A DNA stretch of 64,000 nt from Rhynchopus euleeides (lineage: Eukaryota > Euglenozoa > Diplonemea > Diplonemida > Diplonemidae), in the NCBI GenBank assembly GCA_963210315.1, contig OY723288.1, forward strand, positions 1-64,000. Reading direction: 5' to 3'. This document shows positions 1-11,290 of the stretch, piece by piece. The translations under genes were made by a program, and so were the position numbers. The notes beneath the pieces were generated by a model that was not told the origin of the DNA, made no database searches, and saw nothing but the letters and a program-made list of their open reading frames with translations. Each line of letters starts with the position of its first letter. Position 1 is the stretch's first letter.

Positions 1-2208
1 GTTTTCAGGAATCTGAATGCCCACAGCTCCATGTCTTCAGGAATCTGAATGCCCACAGCTCCATGTTTTCAGGAATCTGAATGCCCACAGCTCCGGGTCT
101 TCAGGAATCTGAATGCCCACAGCTCCAGGTTTTCAGGAATCTGAATGCCCACAGCTCCATGTTTTCAGGAATCTGAATGCCCACAGCTCCGGGTCTTCAG
201 GAATCTGAATGCCCACAGCTCCAGGTTTTCAGGAATCTGAATGCCCACAGCTCCATGTTTTCAGGAATCTGAATGCCCACAGCTCCGGGTCTTCAGGAAT
301 CTGAATGCCCACAGCTCCAGGTTTTCAGGAATCTGAATGCCCACAGCTCCATGTTTTCAGGAATCTGAATGCCCACAGCTCCATGTTTTCAGGAATCTGA
401 ATGCCCACAGCTCCGGGTCTTCAGGAATCTGAATGCCCACAGCTCCAGGTTTTCAGGAATCTGAATGCCCACAGCTCCATGTTTTCAGGAATCTGAATGC
501 CCACAGCTCCGGGTCTTCAGGAATCTGAATGCCCACAGCTCCAGGTTTTCAGGAATCTGAATGCCCACAGCTCCATGTTTTCAGGAATCTGAATGCCCAC
601 AGCTCCGGGTCTTCAGGAATCTGAATGCCCACAGCTCCAGGTTTTCAGGAATCTGAATGCCCACAGCTCCATGTTTTCAGGAATCTGAATGCCCACAGCT
701 CCATGTTTTCAGGAATCTGAATGCCCACAGCTCCATGTTTTCAGGAATCTGAATGCCCACAGCTCCAGGTTTTCAGGAATCTGAATGCCCACAGCTCCAT
801 GTTTTCAGGAATCTGAATGCCCACAGCTCCGGGTCTTCAGGAATCTGAATGCCCACAGCTCCAGGTTTTCAGGAATCTGAATGCCCACAGCTCCATGTTT
901 TCAGGAATCTGAATGCCCACAGCTCCGGGTCTTCAGGAATCTGAATGCCCACAGCTCCAGGTTTTCAGGAATCTGAATGCCCACAGCTCCATGTTTTCAG
1001 GAATCTGAATGCCCACAGCTCCATGTTTTCAGGAATCTGAATGCCCACAGCTCCATGTTTTCAGGAATCTGAATGCCCACAGCTCCATGTTTTCAGGAAT
1101 CTGAATGCCCACAGCTCCATGTTTTCAGGAATCTGAATGCCCACAGCTCCATGTTTTCAGGAATCTGAATGCCCACAGCTCCGGGTCTTCAGGAATCTGA
1201 ATGCCCACAGCTCCAGGTTTTCAGGAATCTGAATGCCCACAGCTCCATGTTTTCAGGAATCTGAATGCCCACAGCTCCATGTTTTCAGGAATCTGAATGC
1301 CCACAGCTCCATGTTTTCAGGAATCTGAATGCCCACAGCTCCATGTTTTCAGGAATCTGAATGCCCACAGCTCCATGTTTTCAGGAATCTGAATGCCCAC
1401 AGCTCCGGGTCTTCAGGAATCTGAATGCCCACAGCTCCATGTTTTCAGGAATCTGAATGCCCACAGCTCCATGTTTTCAGGAATCTGAATGCCCACAGCT
1501 CCGGGTCTTCAGGAATCTGAATGCCCACAGCTCCAGGTTTTCAGGAATCTGAATGCCCACAGCTCCATGTTTTCAGGAATCTGAATGCCCACAGCTCCAT
1601 GTTTTCAGGAATCTGAATGCCCACAGCTCCATGTTTTCAGGAATCTGAATGCCCACAGCTCCATGTTTTCAGGAATCTGAATGCCCACAGCTCCATGTTT
1701 TCAGGAATCTGAATGCCCACAGCTCCGGGTCTTCAGGAATCTGAATGCCCACAGCTCCAGGTTTTCAGGAATCTGAATGCCCACAGCTCCATGTTTTCAG
1801 GAATCTGAATGCCCACAGCTCCGGGTCTTCAGGAATCTGAATGCCCACAGCTCCAGGTTTTCAGGAATCTGAATGCCCACAGCTCCATGTTTTCAGGAAT
1901 CTGAATGCCCACAGCTCCGGGTCTTCAGGAATCTGAATGCCCACAGCTCCAGGTTTTCAGGAATCTGAATGCCCACAGCTCCATGTTTTCAGGAATCTGA
2001 ATGCCCACAGCTCCATGTTTTCAGGAATCTGAATGCCCACAGCTCCATGTTTTCAGGAATCTGAATGCCCACAGCTCCATGTTTTCAGGAATCTGAATGC
2101 CCACAGCTCCATGTTTTCAGGAATCTGAATGCCCACAGCTCCAGGTTTTCAGGAATCTGAATGCCCACAGCTCCAGGTCTTCAAGAATCTGAATACCCAC
2201 AGCTCACA
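1..2208. repeat. 32-bp satellite array with a 96-bp higher-order pattern
   Basis: A 32-bp unit (core CAGGAATCTGAATGCCCAC) is repeated 69 times, with unit starts at 1, 33, 65 up to 2177. No indel shifts the register across 2.2 kb. Units differ mainly at the junction: ATGTTTTC, GGGTCTTC or AGGTTTTC. They often follow each other as ATG, GGG, AGG, which makes a 96-bp higher-order unit broken by runs of ATG-type units. The last unit (2177-2208) is degenerate, so the right edge of the array lies here. The array runs off the left edge of the window. The unit length is not a multiple of three and no protein is supported. Confidence 0.97.
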
Positions 2209-3146
2209 GGACTTTCCGGAATGTGCATGAAAGCGTTACTTCCTGTCAACGCGACTGACTGTCACTTACGTTCGCTTATGGTTTTTTTACTGTAACCGTG
2301 TCATTGAGTGTCACAGCAGCTGAACCCATTTGGACTAAATCACAAGAAAGAAGGAGAAGGACAACACTGCGGCAGTGCCTGCGGTTTGCCAAGTGCATCA
2401 GCACATTTGCACGTTTTGAAACAGGGAGTGTGTGTCCAATTCTGTGAACTCTGCAACGCACCTCGCCGTCAGGCTGAGGCTGTCGAAAGATCAGAAAATG
2501 AGAAAACTGCAAGAGAGGGGAGGGGCAAAGCAGAGCGAGTTACGGTGAAAAGGGGATATCAGAAGAGCTTGTTTGGTAGGGGTCTTCGGGGGTGATCAGT
2601 GAATTTTGGTACATTTCCTGTTGAATTGGAAACTTTTGTGTAAGTTTCTGCAAAGCAGAAGGGGCAGAGAAGAAGCAGCTGGTATGCTTCGCTCGCGAGA
2701 ACACCCCACAGGGTGTGCTGGGGGCTTCTCGCGGGGGGTGAGCGAGAGGGGTTGTGCAAGGTCAAGTGCGCGGGAAGAATCAGCAAATTCTTCGTCGATC
2801 GCGAGAACACCCCACACGCCTGCTGCGGGTGCGAGGTGTGTCCTGCATGATCTGCATAGCAAAATTTCCTGAGTTGTTAGCGGCGTTAATAGCCGTTAGC
2901 GGCGGTAATAGCCCAACTCCAACTGAAAACTGACGAAGATTGACGAAGGATAACGACCAGCGAAGACCCCCTGAAGTGAACATACAGCATACAACATAAT
3001 TGTGGGTGGCGCGGTGACAACATCGAAACACATTGGGTACCGAGACACCACACACACAGTGTGACGCATCCTCACACGCCATCCCTCGCGCACATCCCAC
3101 AAGCCTCGCTCACCATCTCTCTTTGCCTACAGTGCAGTGGTAGTGC
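2209..3146. other. Non-coding spacer between satellite and DUF2828 gene
   Basis: I see no supported gene. The stretch holds a short repeated motif, GCGAGAACACCCCACA (about 2695 and 2801), and a doubled GCGTTAATAGCC / GCGGTAATAGCC motif near 2881-2912. It lies downstream of the 3' end of the minus-strand DUF2828 gene and may include its 3' UTR. Confidence 0.5.
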
Positions 3147-5837
3147 CTACACCACCTGCAGCTTGCCGTAGAGCTCATCAGACAGCACCTTCAGAAGCAT
3201 CTGCATCGGCGTCAGATCAACCGACATCGGCGACAGATCGCCCGACGCTTCATCGCAGCCCTCTGCAGCACCACCCCCACCAGCAGCAGCATCCGCGCCT
3301 TCGGGCTTCGTTGCGGTGGCGTCCTCCTTCCCCGACAGGATCGCCAGGAACTTCTTCAACAAACTGCTGGAGAACCCACTCAGCAGCGCCACGCCGTTCT
3401 CGTCTGCATCGCACGTGGGCACGCTGCGCGAGTCCCGCAAGTTCCAGAACACGATTTTCGGCCTCACCTCGTACCCGGCAGCACGGAACTTGTTGCCGAT
3501 CGCCTCGAGCATTGTATCACGCGGGGAGCAGCTGGCTTGGTCGAACTCCATGTCCGAGAAAATAACGAGATGCACGTTCGACACAAACGCCGGCGACACC
3601 TTGTTGTCCTTGCAGACCTGCAGCAGCAGATCAAACGCAGCCGCGATGTCGGTGGTACCACCCCAGTCGATCCTCTCCACAAAGCGGGCACGCTCCCCCA
3701 CACTTCCCAGCGCCTTAGTAAAGTCGACCAGTGTGGCGTTCTCACCGGCTTCCAGTGCCGCCGCCGGGTCGGGGATCTGGTCGCTGATGTCCACGAGCGC
3801 CGGGTTGGAGGAAAACGTGCACAGCTTCCCGAAGAACGGGTGCGACCGGGGGCAGCTCTCCGCCAAAAGCAGCGACAGCGCGACGCACACTTCCATCGGC
3901 GTCCCGCCCATGCTGCCGGACACATCGGCCATCGGCAGCACGTGCGCACACTCGTCGATGTCCTCCTCCCCCTTGCCAAACCGCTCGGCCCGCAGCTTCC
4001 CCACCAGCCCCTGCCACTGCAGGTCCAGCTGCAACGTGTGCATCGCCCCTTCCGCCTTGTTGTCCCCCCGGGCCACGTTCTGCCGTGCCTGCTTCAGCAC
4101 TTCGTGGGGCTTCAGCGCCCCTGTTTTGATCGTCCCCCTCTTGGTCGACGCGGCATCCCCCGCAAGCTGCTTCCTCGCTGCCTCGATGACGAATGCGTCA
4201 AACCGCACCCTGTCCAGCGCCCGGAACACCTTCCAAAACTTCGCCCTGCACTGGCTGGGCATCCGGTCGTAGTTAATCAGGTGTGGCGCCCTCGTCCCCA
4301 CAAAGTGCTCGGGGATCTCGGCTGCTCCCCGCACCTTTGCAAGCAGATTCTTGCGCAGCCGAGACCGTGCAAGGCCCCGCAGCGCGTCGGAGTAAGCCCC
4401 TGCATCCCCCCCGTCCAGCCCCTTCTGCACCTCCGCCGCAGAGAACGCCCCCGCCAGTGTTGCCCGCCAGTCCTGCGCGACACCGACCCCGTCCTGCTGC
4501 TGCAGCAGGCGGATCCCACTCGGCTCAAACACCGCAGCCGCAAGCTCCGCAGGCCACTCGCGCAGAATCTCCACCACAACGTCGTCCGGAAGACGGGTGG
4601 CCTTGTCGTGGTGTCCCCCGGGCGTCGGGCACCACTTCGCGAACAGACCTCCCAGAGACGGCATCCCCGCGTCAGCACCCACCTGCTCCCGCAGCGTCAT
4701 GTACGTCTCGAACTCCTCCCGCAGCCCGTTGGCAAAGATCCTGGCCACCCCAAGCTTCAGCCGCCGCAACGCGCTGTCCTTCCCGTCACCGACGTCCCCT
4801 CCTGCTGCGCCACCCACGAGGTCCTGCTCCACAAGGCCCGCCAGCAGCCCGCGCGCAAGCGCCTGCTTCTGCTGTTTCGCTGCCTTCCGGTGCACCGCGT
4901 CTCGCAGCCGGATGTACTCTTGGTACTTCCCGCTCACCTCCTCGCTGCACCACTGCGTCGCCACCCGAGGGTCGTACCGCATCGCCGGGTGCTTCAGCTC
5001 CGTCAGCTCTCTCTCGATCCGGAGCGGCATCTCCCCACTTGCCTCCCCGCTGCTGTGTGTGGTCGCACACTCACGCACCCCGACCTTGCGGCCCACGCAC
5101 TCCGGATCGCAAGCCTGCTGCAGCGGAAACAGGACCCTGCATGAGGCAGCCGCTGCGCCCGTGTCCCTCTCCAGGTCGAACTTGAACGCCGCCCCTGTGC
5201 CTGTGCCGCCACCACACCCGGACTCCGCGTCCTCTCCTGGCTGCTGCTGCTGCTGCTGCTGCTGCTGAGCGTGCCACTCCGCGAAGTTCGCCCAACGCTC
5301 TGACCGCAGCGCACGCACATTCGCCCGCCTCTCCTTCGCGTCTTCTTTTCGCACTTCCCGGATCTGCTGGATGACTGTCTTGTGCGCCGCCCTTCCGGCA
5401 GACGAGTACGGGTTCAGAAGTGTCGTGCCGCGCACCCCGCGCCCATCATCCGTCGCCTCGTCCCAAACACACAGCGTCAGAAACTCGCGCAGCACCTTCA
5501 GACTCGTATGCGCTCCGATCATGTCCAGGTTCGCCAGCACAGTCTCGTGCTCCCCCTTCACACCCCACAGCCACCAGAGCGCACGCAGGAAGTTCTCCGT
5601 ATCCTGCTTCCCGCCCTCCCGCACGTTGCCGAAATTGAAGATCACCTTCAGCGTCAAGAGCCGGTCAGCCGCCCAGGCCTTTTCAAGGTGCGAGTGCAGC
5701 GTCGCCTGCGGCGTGTCAGGGACTACTTGGAAGAACAGATCCAACACTGCGTCGTCTGTGTTGGCGAACGCCGCGCATCCCTTCTCGCCCACAATGCGCG
5801 CCATCGTTTTCTGCCGCTTCTGCGCCCGCATCCCCAT
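3147..5837 (-). CDS. DUF2828 / von Willebrand A-like protein
   Basis: The protein has 896 residues from the chosen start. Residues 15-130 contain the DUF2828 N-terminal pattern (LDLFFQVVPDTPQ, then LTLKVIFNFGNVREGG). A long helical, basic middle follows. Residues 632-830 form a vWA-like fold with a MIDAS-type DVSGSMGG (D638, S640, S642), WGGTTD (T728/T729) and IFSDMEFD (D762), and then the family signature VFWNLRDSRSVP and GVALLSGFS. The family occurs in plants, fungi, protists and giant viruses. Its function is unknown, but the architecture recalls the Ro60/TROVE RNA-binding proteins. A run of nine Gln (191-199), encoded by pure CAG, and Gly-rich tails are local additions. I chose the ATG at 5837 because homology starts just after it and ACACAG sits 2 nt upstream. 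The frame is open further up, to an ATG at 5993, but that stretch looks non-coding. Confidence 0.85.
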   Translation of the reverse strand: MGMRAQKRQKTMARIVGEKGCAAFANTDDAVLDLFFQVVPDTPQATLHSHLEKAWAADRLLTLKVIFNFGNVREGGKQDTENFLRALWWLWGVKGEHETVLANLDMIGAHTSLKVLREFLTLCVWDEATDDGRGVRGTTLLNPYSSAGRAAHKTVIQQIREVRKEDAKERRANVRALRSERWANFAEWHAQQQQQQQQQPGEDAESGCGGGTGTGAAFKFDLERDTGAAAASCRVLFPLQQACDPECVGRKVGVRECATTHSSGEASGEMPLRIERELTELKHPAMRYDPRVATQWCSEEVSGKYQEYIRLRDAVHRKAAKQQKQALARGLLAGLVEQDLVGGAAGGDVGDGKDSALRRLKLGVARIFANGLREEFETYMTLREQVGADAGMPSLGGLFAKWCPTPGGHHDKATRLPDDVVVEILREWPAELAAAVFEPSGIRLLQQQDGVGVAQDWRATLAGAFSAAEVQKGLDGGDAGAYSDALRGLARSRLRKNLLAKVRGAAEIPEHFVGTRAPHLINYDRMPSQCRAKFWKVFRALDRVRFDAFVIEAARKQLAGDAASTKRGTIKTGALKPHEVLKQARQNVARGDNKAEGAMHTLQLDLQWQGLVGKLRAERFGKGEEDIDECAHVLPMADVSGSMGGTPMEVCVALSLLLAESCPRSHPFFGKLCTFSSNPALVDISDQIPDPAAALEAGENATLVDFTKALGSVGERARFVERIDWGGTTDIAAAFDLLLQVCKDNKVSPAFVSNVHLVIFSDMEFDQASCSPRDTMLEAIGNKFRAAGYEVRPKIVFWNLRDSRSVPTCDADENGVALLSGFSSSLLKKFLAILSGKEDATATKPEGADAAAGGGGAAEGCDEASGDLSPMSVDLTPMQMLLKVLSDELYGKLQVV

Positions 5838-6490
5838 CTCTGTGTATTTCCTTAGTCTTCTGCTGCCTGTGGGGGTGGTGGTGGCTTCAGGCTGGCTGCA
5901 CCCTGCGCATGTGGGCAACAAACCATCACATTCTCGAAGGACCGGTTTTGACCACCCCGCTGACAACGAGGTGGGAGGTGTGGGATCCGCCATCCTTGTG
6001 ACTGTTTATCCTGCAGTGACAGGGTTTTGCCCCGCAAACCCGACCTCTTTCGGACAGCAATTTCTTGCAGGAGCGCGTCCGTGGTGTTCGGTGGCACACC
6101 TTGTTTGATCGAAAGAGGATCGATGATGTAGGAATAGGTAGCACCCGATAATCTCTCCAGGCGGCTTTCAGACGTCGAACACATGAACGCTTGACAAACA
6201 TAACACTCATGTCCGACGGAGCTCCCCTCCATTTCTGTTCCATTCAACAATGTTCTGATCACCAGCAAACCCGACCCCCCGTAGCGGGCGATCACTGGGA
6301 AGAAGTCTGTGCCCCCGCTGGATCGTGCAGACAGAAACGGGGCGTTTTTCTTTCCACGCAGACCCCTGACTGATGACAAGTGGTGAGTGGGCACAAGATC
6401 CAGCAAAAGAGGACACGGACACACAGAAAGCTCACGGACACAGAACAAGGGCCCTCAGGGAGGGTCTCTTCGGTTCTCGGCAATACTGCA
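5838..6490. other. Upstream region of the DUF2828 gene
   Basis: No gene is supported. On the minus strand this is the 5' flank of the DUF2828 gene. The sequence CACCCCCACAGGCAGCAG lies 34-51 nt upstream of the chosen ATG, and ACACAG lies 2 nt upstream, so either could be a splice acceptor. A 198-codon minus-strand reading frame (5852-6448) overlaps this region but shows no recognisable domain. Confidence 0.4.
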
Positions 6491-6861
6491 GTACCTGGGA
6501 CCCCCCGTGTTTAAGTCCCCCCCCTGGAGGCGATTTTCGGCCGGGGGGGACTTAAACACGGGGGGGGCGGACCTAAACACAGGGGGGGCTTAAACACGGG
6601 GGTGGCACAGTGGAGACCAAGAAGACCTCTTCCTCTGCTGTCGTAGGGGGGTAATTCCGGTCCGGATGGACTTTTGGCACCCCACTTTTCGACTCAGACA
6701 GCACCTGGAGGGCCTAGGGGCCACCTGATGACCCTCCAGACCAGCCCACCCCCGTGTTTAGGTCCCCCTGTGTTTAAGTCCCCCCCCCTGCCAGACCCCC
6801 AGGGGGGGACTTAAACACGGGGGTAAGGGGGGGGGACTTATACACGGGGGGTCCCAGGTAC
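6491..6861. mobile_element. 371-bp G/C foldback element
   Basis: The left end GTACCTGGGACCCCCC is mirrored by the right end GGGGGGTCCCAGGTAC. Inside, CCCCCGTGTTTAAGTCCCCC and its complement recur several times in both orientations. The sequence can fold into one large hairpin. GTAC at each edge may be a 4-bp target duplication or part of the inverted repeat. It has no coding capacity. Confidence 0.75.
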
Positions 6862-8003
6862 TCTTTCTATGACTAACCTGTAGGAAGCAGATGACTTTTG
6901 TTATGGAAAAAGATACCCCAAACGATGTTCTGCACCGCTGCGCGAAGACCCCTCGATCCCATTTATTTCTGACTTATGGGTGTCGAGCTCTGGGGGTTCT
7001 GCGGCAGTGCGAGCAAAAAAAGACGCCGGAAGGGTGAAAGACACGAAGCCGAAGCCGAAAGAAGAGCAGGCGGGGCAGGTTGACAACCTCACTAGACAGG
7101 AATGTGCAAGGTCCCACGCGCTGCCGTGAAGCTACCCTTTGGGGAAGACGCCCGAACCAACACACGCGCAGAGATGTGTGAGTCAGTTCGAGATCGGCGA
7201 TCACCCTAAACTGATTACGACTCGGATGAAGAATGAAGATGCACGAACAGGTGGTAGGCTACGCGACAGACACCCCGGAGGCTCCCAAATGGGCGTACCA
7301 GGGCACCCATCAGCAGGATCTGGCTACTGTATGATGGTGCGACCATCATGGTCCTCCTTTACTGAGGCGTTGGTCCTCCTTTTTTCATCATGGTCCTCCT
7401 TTACTGAGGCGACATATGAGGGGTGGCTGAGAGAATGGAGTAAGGTGGATGTGTTACTGCCGCGCTGGGCGGGACCCGGAGTAGTCGTTCTGATAGTCGG
7501 ACCGCTTTCGATCCGGACGGGTTCCTCTTCGCGCAGTTGGTTTTCGAATCAGATTCCCGAGCCCCAGTGGAACTCTGGCCATTCTGACAGTATGTATTGA
7601 TCAGGTAGTTATTGGACGATTCAAGGATATTCGAGCTTCCCATGCAGTACACGAGAAAGACGGGAGAGAACCTGACGCGCTCTTCTTCTTCGTTGAGCGC
7701 TGCACAAACCTGCGGCACTCTGATGTGTTGCATTGAGTCAAACGCAACAAAAGAATAAAGGGCAAATGAGTGGCAGGGCGGGGGAATCGGGTTCACAATC
7801 ACACGACACGGCATGCAAGGAAAGACTGAAGGGACTTTTCGCTCTCTGTCAGACCTATTTTGAGTGGTGGGGGGCCACCCGTTTCCAATTACAGTAATAC
7901 ACTGCGTGTGCAATAACGAACTGGAAATCTTCTGTGACTTCATCACAGACATCACCAAGTCTCAGAAAGAAGGCTGGGGTGGAAATGGCAAACCGGATGA
8001 AAT
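6862..8003. other. Intergenic, no gene seen
   Basis: No convincing coding sequence. A short direct duplication, CATGGTCCTCCTTTACTGAGGCG, occurs near 7348 and 7389. The right part borders the hAT-like transposon. Reading frames on both strands lack recognisable domains. Confidence 0.4.
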
Positions 8004-10324
8004 CACGGATGACGTACGAATCGTAATGGTGAAATACGAATCGTGCATATCGTATTTTATATCGCATTATATCGTATACGATTACGATATAAAATACGAT
8101 ATTATGCGATATTACGAATCGTTTAGGATGATGCATGGCCACACGGGGTGGGCACCGGGGAAAAAGGCACCCAGCACACCAACGAGGGGCGGCGAGACTA
8201 CCACCACCACCCCAGATGAGTCACCCACTCCGAAGCCAAAGGCTCTCAAAGAGCAGCTGGCGAAGCAGAAAGCAGGGGCGCGAGTGAGCTATGTGACAGC
8301 GAAAACACGTCATGATAAGCTGCAAGGCGATGCCAAAGACGTGTACGCCGTCAAGGATGTCGCGTCTCTGCAAACCCGCAAACCCCAGTGTTCTCCCGAT
8401 GGCGAGTTTGGGGGCGAAATTCTCCATTTGTATTTTTTCCCCCGAAAACCCGACGGCGAGTTTCGGCATTTTTTTGGGGGTGGAATTTTTCACAGGTTTC
8501 AGACAGTTTCCCACTCATCGACCTGCACAACTTCCCAACAACGAGCGTCCCTGGGTTCGTGCCCCACTACGAACCGCAATTGATCCAAAGAGTCCCAGAA
8601 CGCGAAGGAGAAGGCCAGATGTTCGCTACCGTGGCCTCCGGCGGCTGGGGGGCTCCGCCCCCTAAACCCCTGTGCTGTGCACCTGTCGAGTGTGCATGTA
8701 CCATTTGGTGTACCATGGCAAGTGGGAAACGGCACAACACCAGGAGTGCGACATGGTCGTGAGTGAAGACGGAGTACGTGCAGACTACCATCCCTGCACA
8801 ACGAAGTCTGTACGACTTCCTCGTTGTCCACTCACACCGCACATTGCAAAGCGTATCGATCAGAACGAATGTTGTTGCGGATATACGCGTGCATTGCATG
8901 AGGTGCTCGCGCGCGAAGCGCGCGAGCAATTTTTTTTAGCACCCCTTTTTCCGGATCAAAACTCGCCATCACCCGCCCGTGCGGTCGAGCACCAGAAGAA
9001 GAAGCAGTCGGGCGGTGAAGACAAGAACGGCGACAGGCAAGGGGGGCAGCAGAAGGCGCACGGAGCCAATCCAGCACCGGAATTCGTGAGTGACCTGTCG
9101 TATTCACTTTGCGTCGGCAATACCACGGCCAGCCAGGCGGAGCTTGTGGTGTTGGCGATTCGGAAACACCTGTACCCGAACATGCCCAGCGGACGCGCCC
9201 TCTTGCAGAAACACAGCAGCCACACGGATGCACTTCTGAAGGCGCTGAAAGATGCTCTCAAAGGTCGCACCGTGCCTATTGGCATCGACGGAACTACAGC
9301 AGCATCGATCCACACCTCGTACCTCGCTGTGACTGCATATGTTGGGCAACAACCGCTGCTGGTGTGCGTTGAGGTGTTCAGGCTGGGGTGAGCCCTGACG
9401 CAGTGATGCTTGAAGATGTGCTGCAGCGGCTCGAATGCGACTACTCGTTTACGATCGCGTCTGTCAACATGGACAGATGCGCGACAAACCAGCGCCTCAT
9501 CAAGCTCACAGGGCGTCTGTCGGTGTGGTGTTTGGGGCATCACGCCAACAAATGTTGCAAAGACTTCTACACGAAGCGCTTCCCCCTCGCCATCCAGTTC
9601 GTGACCTTCTTCTCACAGGCGCCGCGCACCACCTCAGAAACGAGGTGGTCAGCGCTGTTTCACGTCGTTGAGCATGTGGCACCCCGGACCGACCTGCTTG
9701 CAAGCTTCTTGCACGAAGAGCTTGAGCGCGCCTACAAACCGCAAAGTGTCCGAGAGTTAGCACATTTGATCGGAGGGGATGGGTGGGGGGACATGCTCTC
9801 GGAGATCCAGACGATGCACAGAGCCTCCTACAGTTCTTCCTCTGGATGAGCAACCCCCCCAGCGATCAGAAGTCCTGCTTTGTCGTGGGGGAAGTATGGA
9901 AGAGCATCCAACACGTCACCAACGAGGAACAACAACTTCTCAAAGAGCTGTGGGACACGTTTTCCTCAAGAGAGTTCTTTAAACTCATGGAGGTGATGGA
10001 CCCAGAAGCAGTTGCCCAGGAGGTGATTGCTGATGAAGTGCTGGAGGCGTCGGAAGAGAGGTGGCGGGACGTCTTGGGGCGTAACACCACTTAGCCGTAT
10101 CCCCTCCTTGTGGTGTTGTCTCATGTGGCCACCTAGCCATCCCATTGCCTCCCTCAGAAGCCTGTAGTAATAGTGCGATATGGGCATATCGCATACGATA
10201 TCAAAGCTGACTAAACACGATATAAATACGATATATTGCGATATATTGCGATATCGCCTTAAAAAATACGATACATATCGTATTTACGATATGATACGAT
10301 ATTACGATTCGTACGTCATCCGTG
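8004..10324 (+). mobile_element. Decayed hAT-like DNA transposon
   Basis: Terminal inverted repeats start CACGGATGACGTACGAATCG at 8004 and are mirrored at 10324. Flanking octamers GATGAAAT (7996-8003) and GATGATTC (10325-10332) look like a degraded 8-bp target duplication. Both subterminal regions (8030-8130 and 10175-10310) are AT-rich and made of repeated CGATAT/ATATCG words, as expected for transposase-binding arrays. The interior carries a frameshifted transposase-like gene. Length 2,321 bp. Confidence 0.75.
8145..10094 (+). pseudogene. Frameshifted hAT-like transposase
   Basis: Coding potential moves between plus-strand frames: 8145-8583, 8672-9391, 9388-9849 and 9783-10094. Recognisable pieces are GIDGTTAASIHTSYLAV followed by ASVNMDRCATNQRLIK and WCLGHHANKCCKDF. 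Their order resembles the DUF659/hAT catalytic region, with an Asp-bearing strand, a second Asp, then a C-x-H/H-x-N segment ending in KD. A Cys/His cluster near 8680-8750 might be the remnant of a BED-type finger. A copy of the dispersed GC-rich motif (8615-8675) interrupts the reading frame, and stop codons separate the other pieces, so this copy should be dead. The element's terminal repeats and AT-rich subterminal arrays support the assignment. The superfamily call rests on motif order and the roughly 8-bp duplication only. Confidence 0.55.
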
Positions 10325-10779
10325 GATGATTCTATGAAGCCTGTGCAAGGCGCATGATCCCATGCGGGGGAATTTCGGACTTCTTCTCGACCAACGCATG
10401 TGGCACTCGGATTATTCCCGCTGTGGGAAATTTAAATCGCGGGGGACCTTGCTCGGAAGTCAGCGTGCAACGCATTATTTCTTCCACAGAAGTGAGTGCC
10501 CCCCAGCTTTGGGGAAAACTTGACTGAAAAACATCAGAACGAAACGGATGAAATATGCACGGGAGGGTGAAAAGGTCGATTGAGGATATGTGAGGGTGTG
10601 ACTTGCCTGTATGCCTATGACTTCCGCACACCCACCGCCAGAAGCCAAAACGAGCTCTATGCCCTCACCCCACCCTTCTTCAGGCCAAACGGTGCGGTCA
10701 TCATTTTTTTTAAGCACACTCGTGTGAGCGGAAAGCGCTTCGCGCGGGGACATGGTTAGCCACCTTGGAAAGCTGCACT
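10325..10779. other. Spacer between hAT element and 28S segment
   Basis: No gene seen. It contains AAGCACACTCGTGTGAGCGG followed by AAAGCGC (about 10711-10740). This is the same hairpin core as the 188-bp tandem at 15876, preceded by related text (CTCACCCCACCCTTCTTCAGG). The 28S homology begins abruptly just after it. Confidence 0.5.
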
Positions 10780-10905
10780 ACCTCTGTGCAGTAGGGTGTC
10801 TAGTGGATGTGCATGGAAAAAACAGGGGAGATGGCTTTCTCTTGCATCAGGCCGTACCGATAACCGCAATAGGTCTCCTAGGCTAAAAGCCTCTGGCCGA
10901 CAGAA

Positions 10906-10951
<46 letters not shown>

Positions 10952-11230
10952 AAAGGATTGGCTCCGAGGACACATGTGGGAGAACGGTAGGGTTCGGAGT
11001 GGTATAGGGTTGACGGAGCTGCGGTCGCGCTCTCGGGTGTGACTGCGGCTTCTGATTCTCGGCCTCATCGGCTTTATACGTGCCTACAACGAAGTGTCAA
11101 CTTGGAACTGTTACGAACAAGAGGAATCCAACTGGTTAATTAAACCACAGCATGTCGCTTCATCACAGCGGTGGCGAGTGGCATGTGACTTCTGCCCAGT
11201 GCCCTGAATGTCAACGCTGAGAGATCAGGT

Positions 11231-11290
<60 letters not shown>

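Noticed and set aside
1-2208. CRISPR-like array
   Set aside because: Units are contiguous 32-bp tandem copies with no unique spacers, and the window is eukaryotic.
3537-5144. 535-codon plus-strand frame opposite the DUF2828 gene
   Set aside because: Antisense shadow of a GC-rich gene. Composition is Arg/Pro/Leu-rich with no domain.
5852-6448. 198-codon minus-strand frame upstream of DUF2828
   Set aside because: No domain and no acceptor-supported start. It overlaps the 5' flank.
10175-10310. Bidirectional promoter or origin suggested by AT-rich palindromes
   Set aside because: The matching AT-rich block at the opposite end and the terminal repeats show it is the subterminal array of a transposon.
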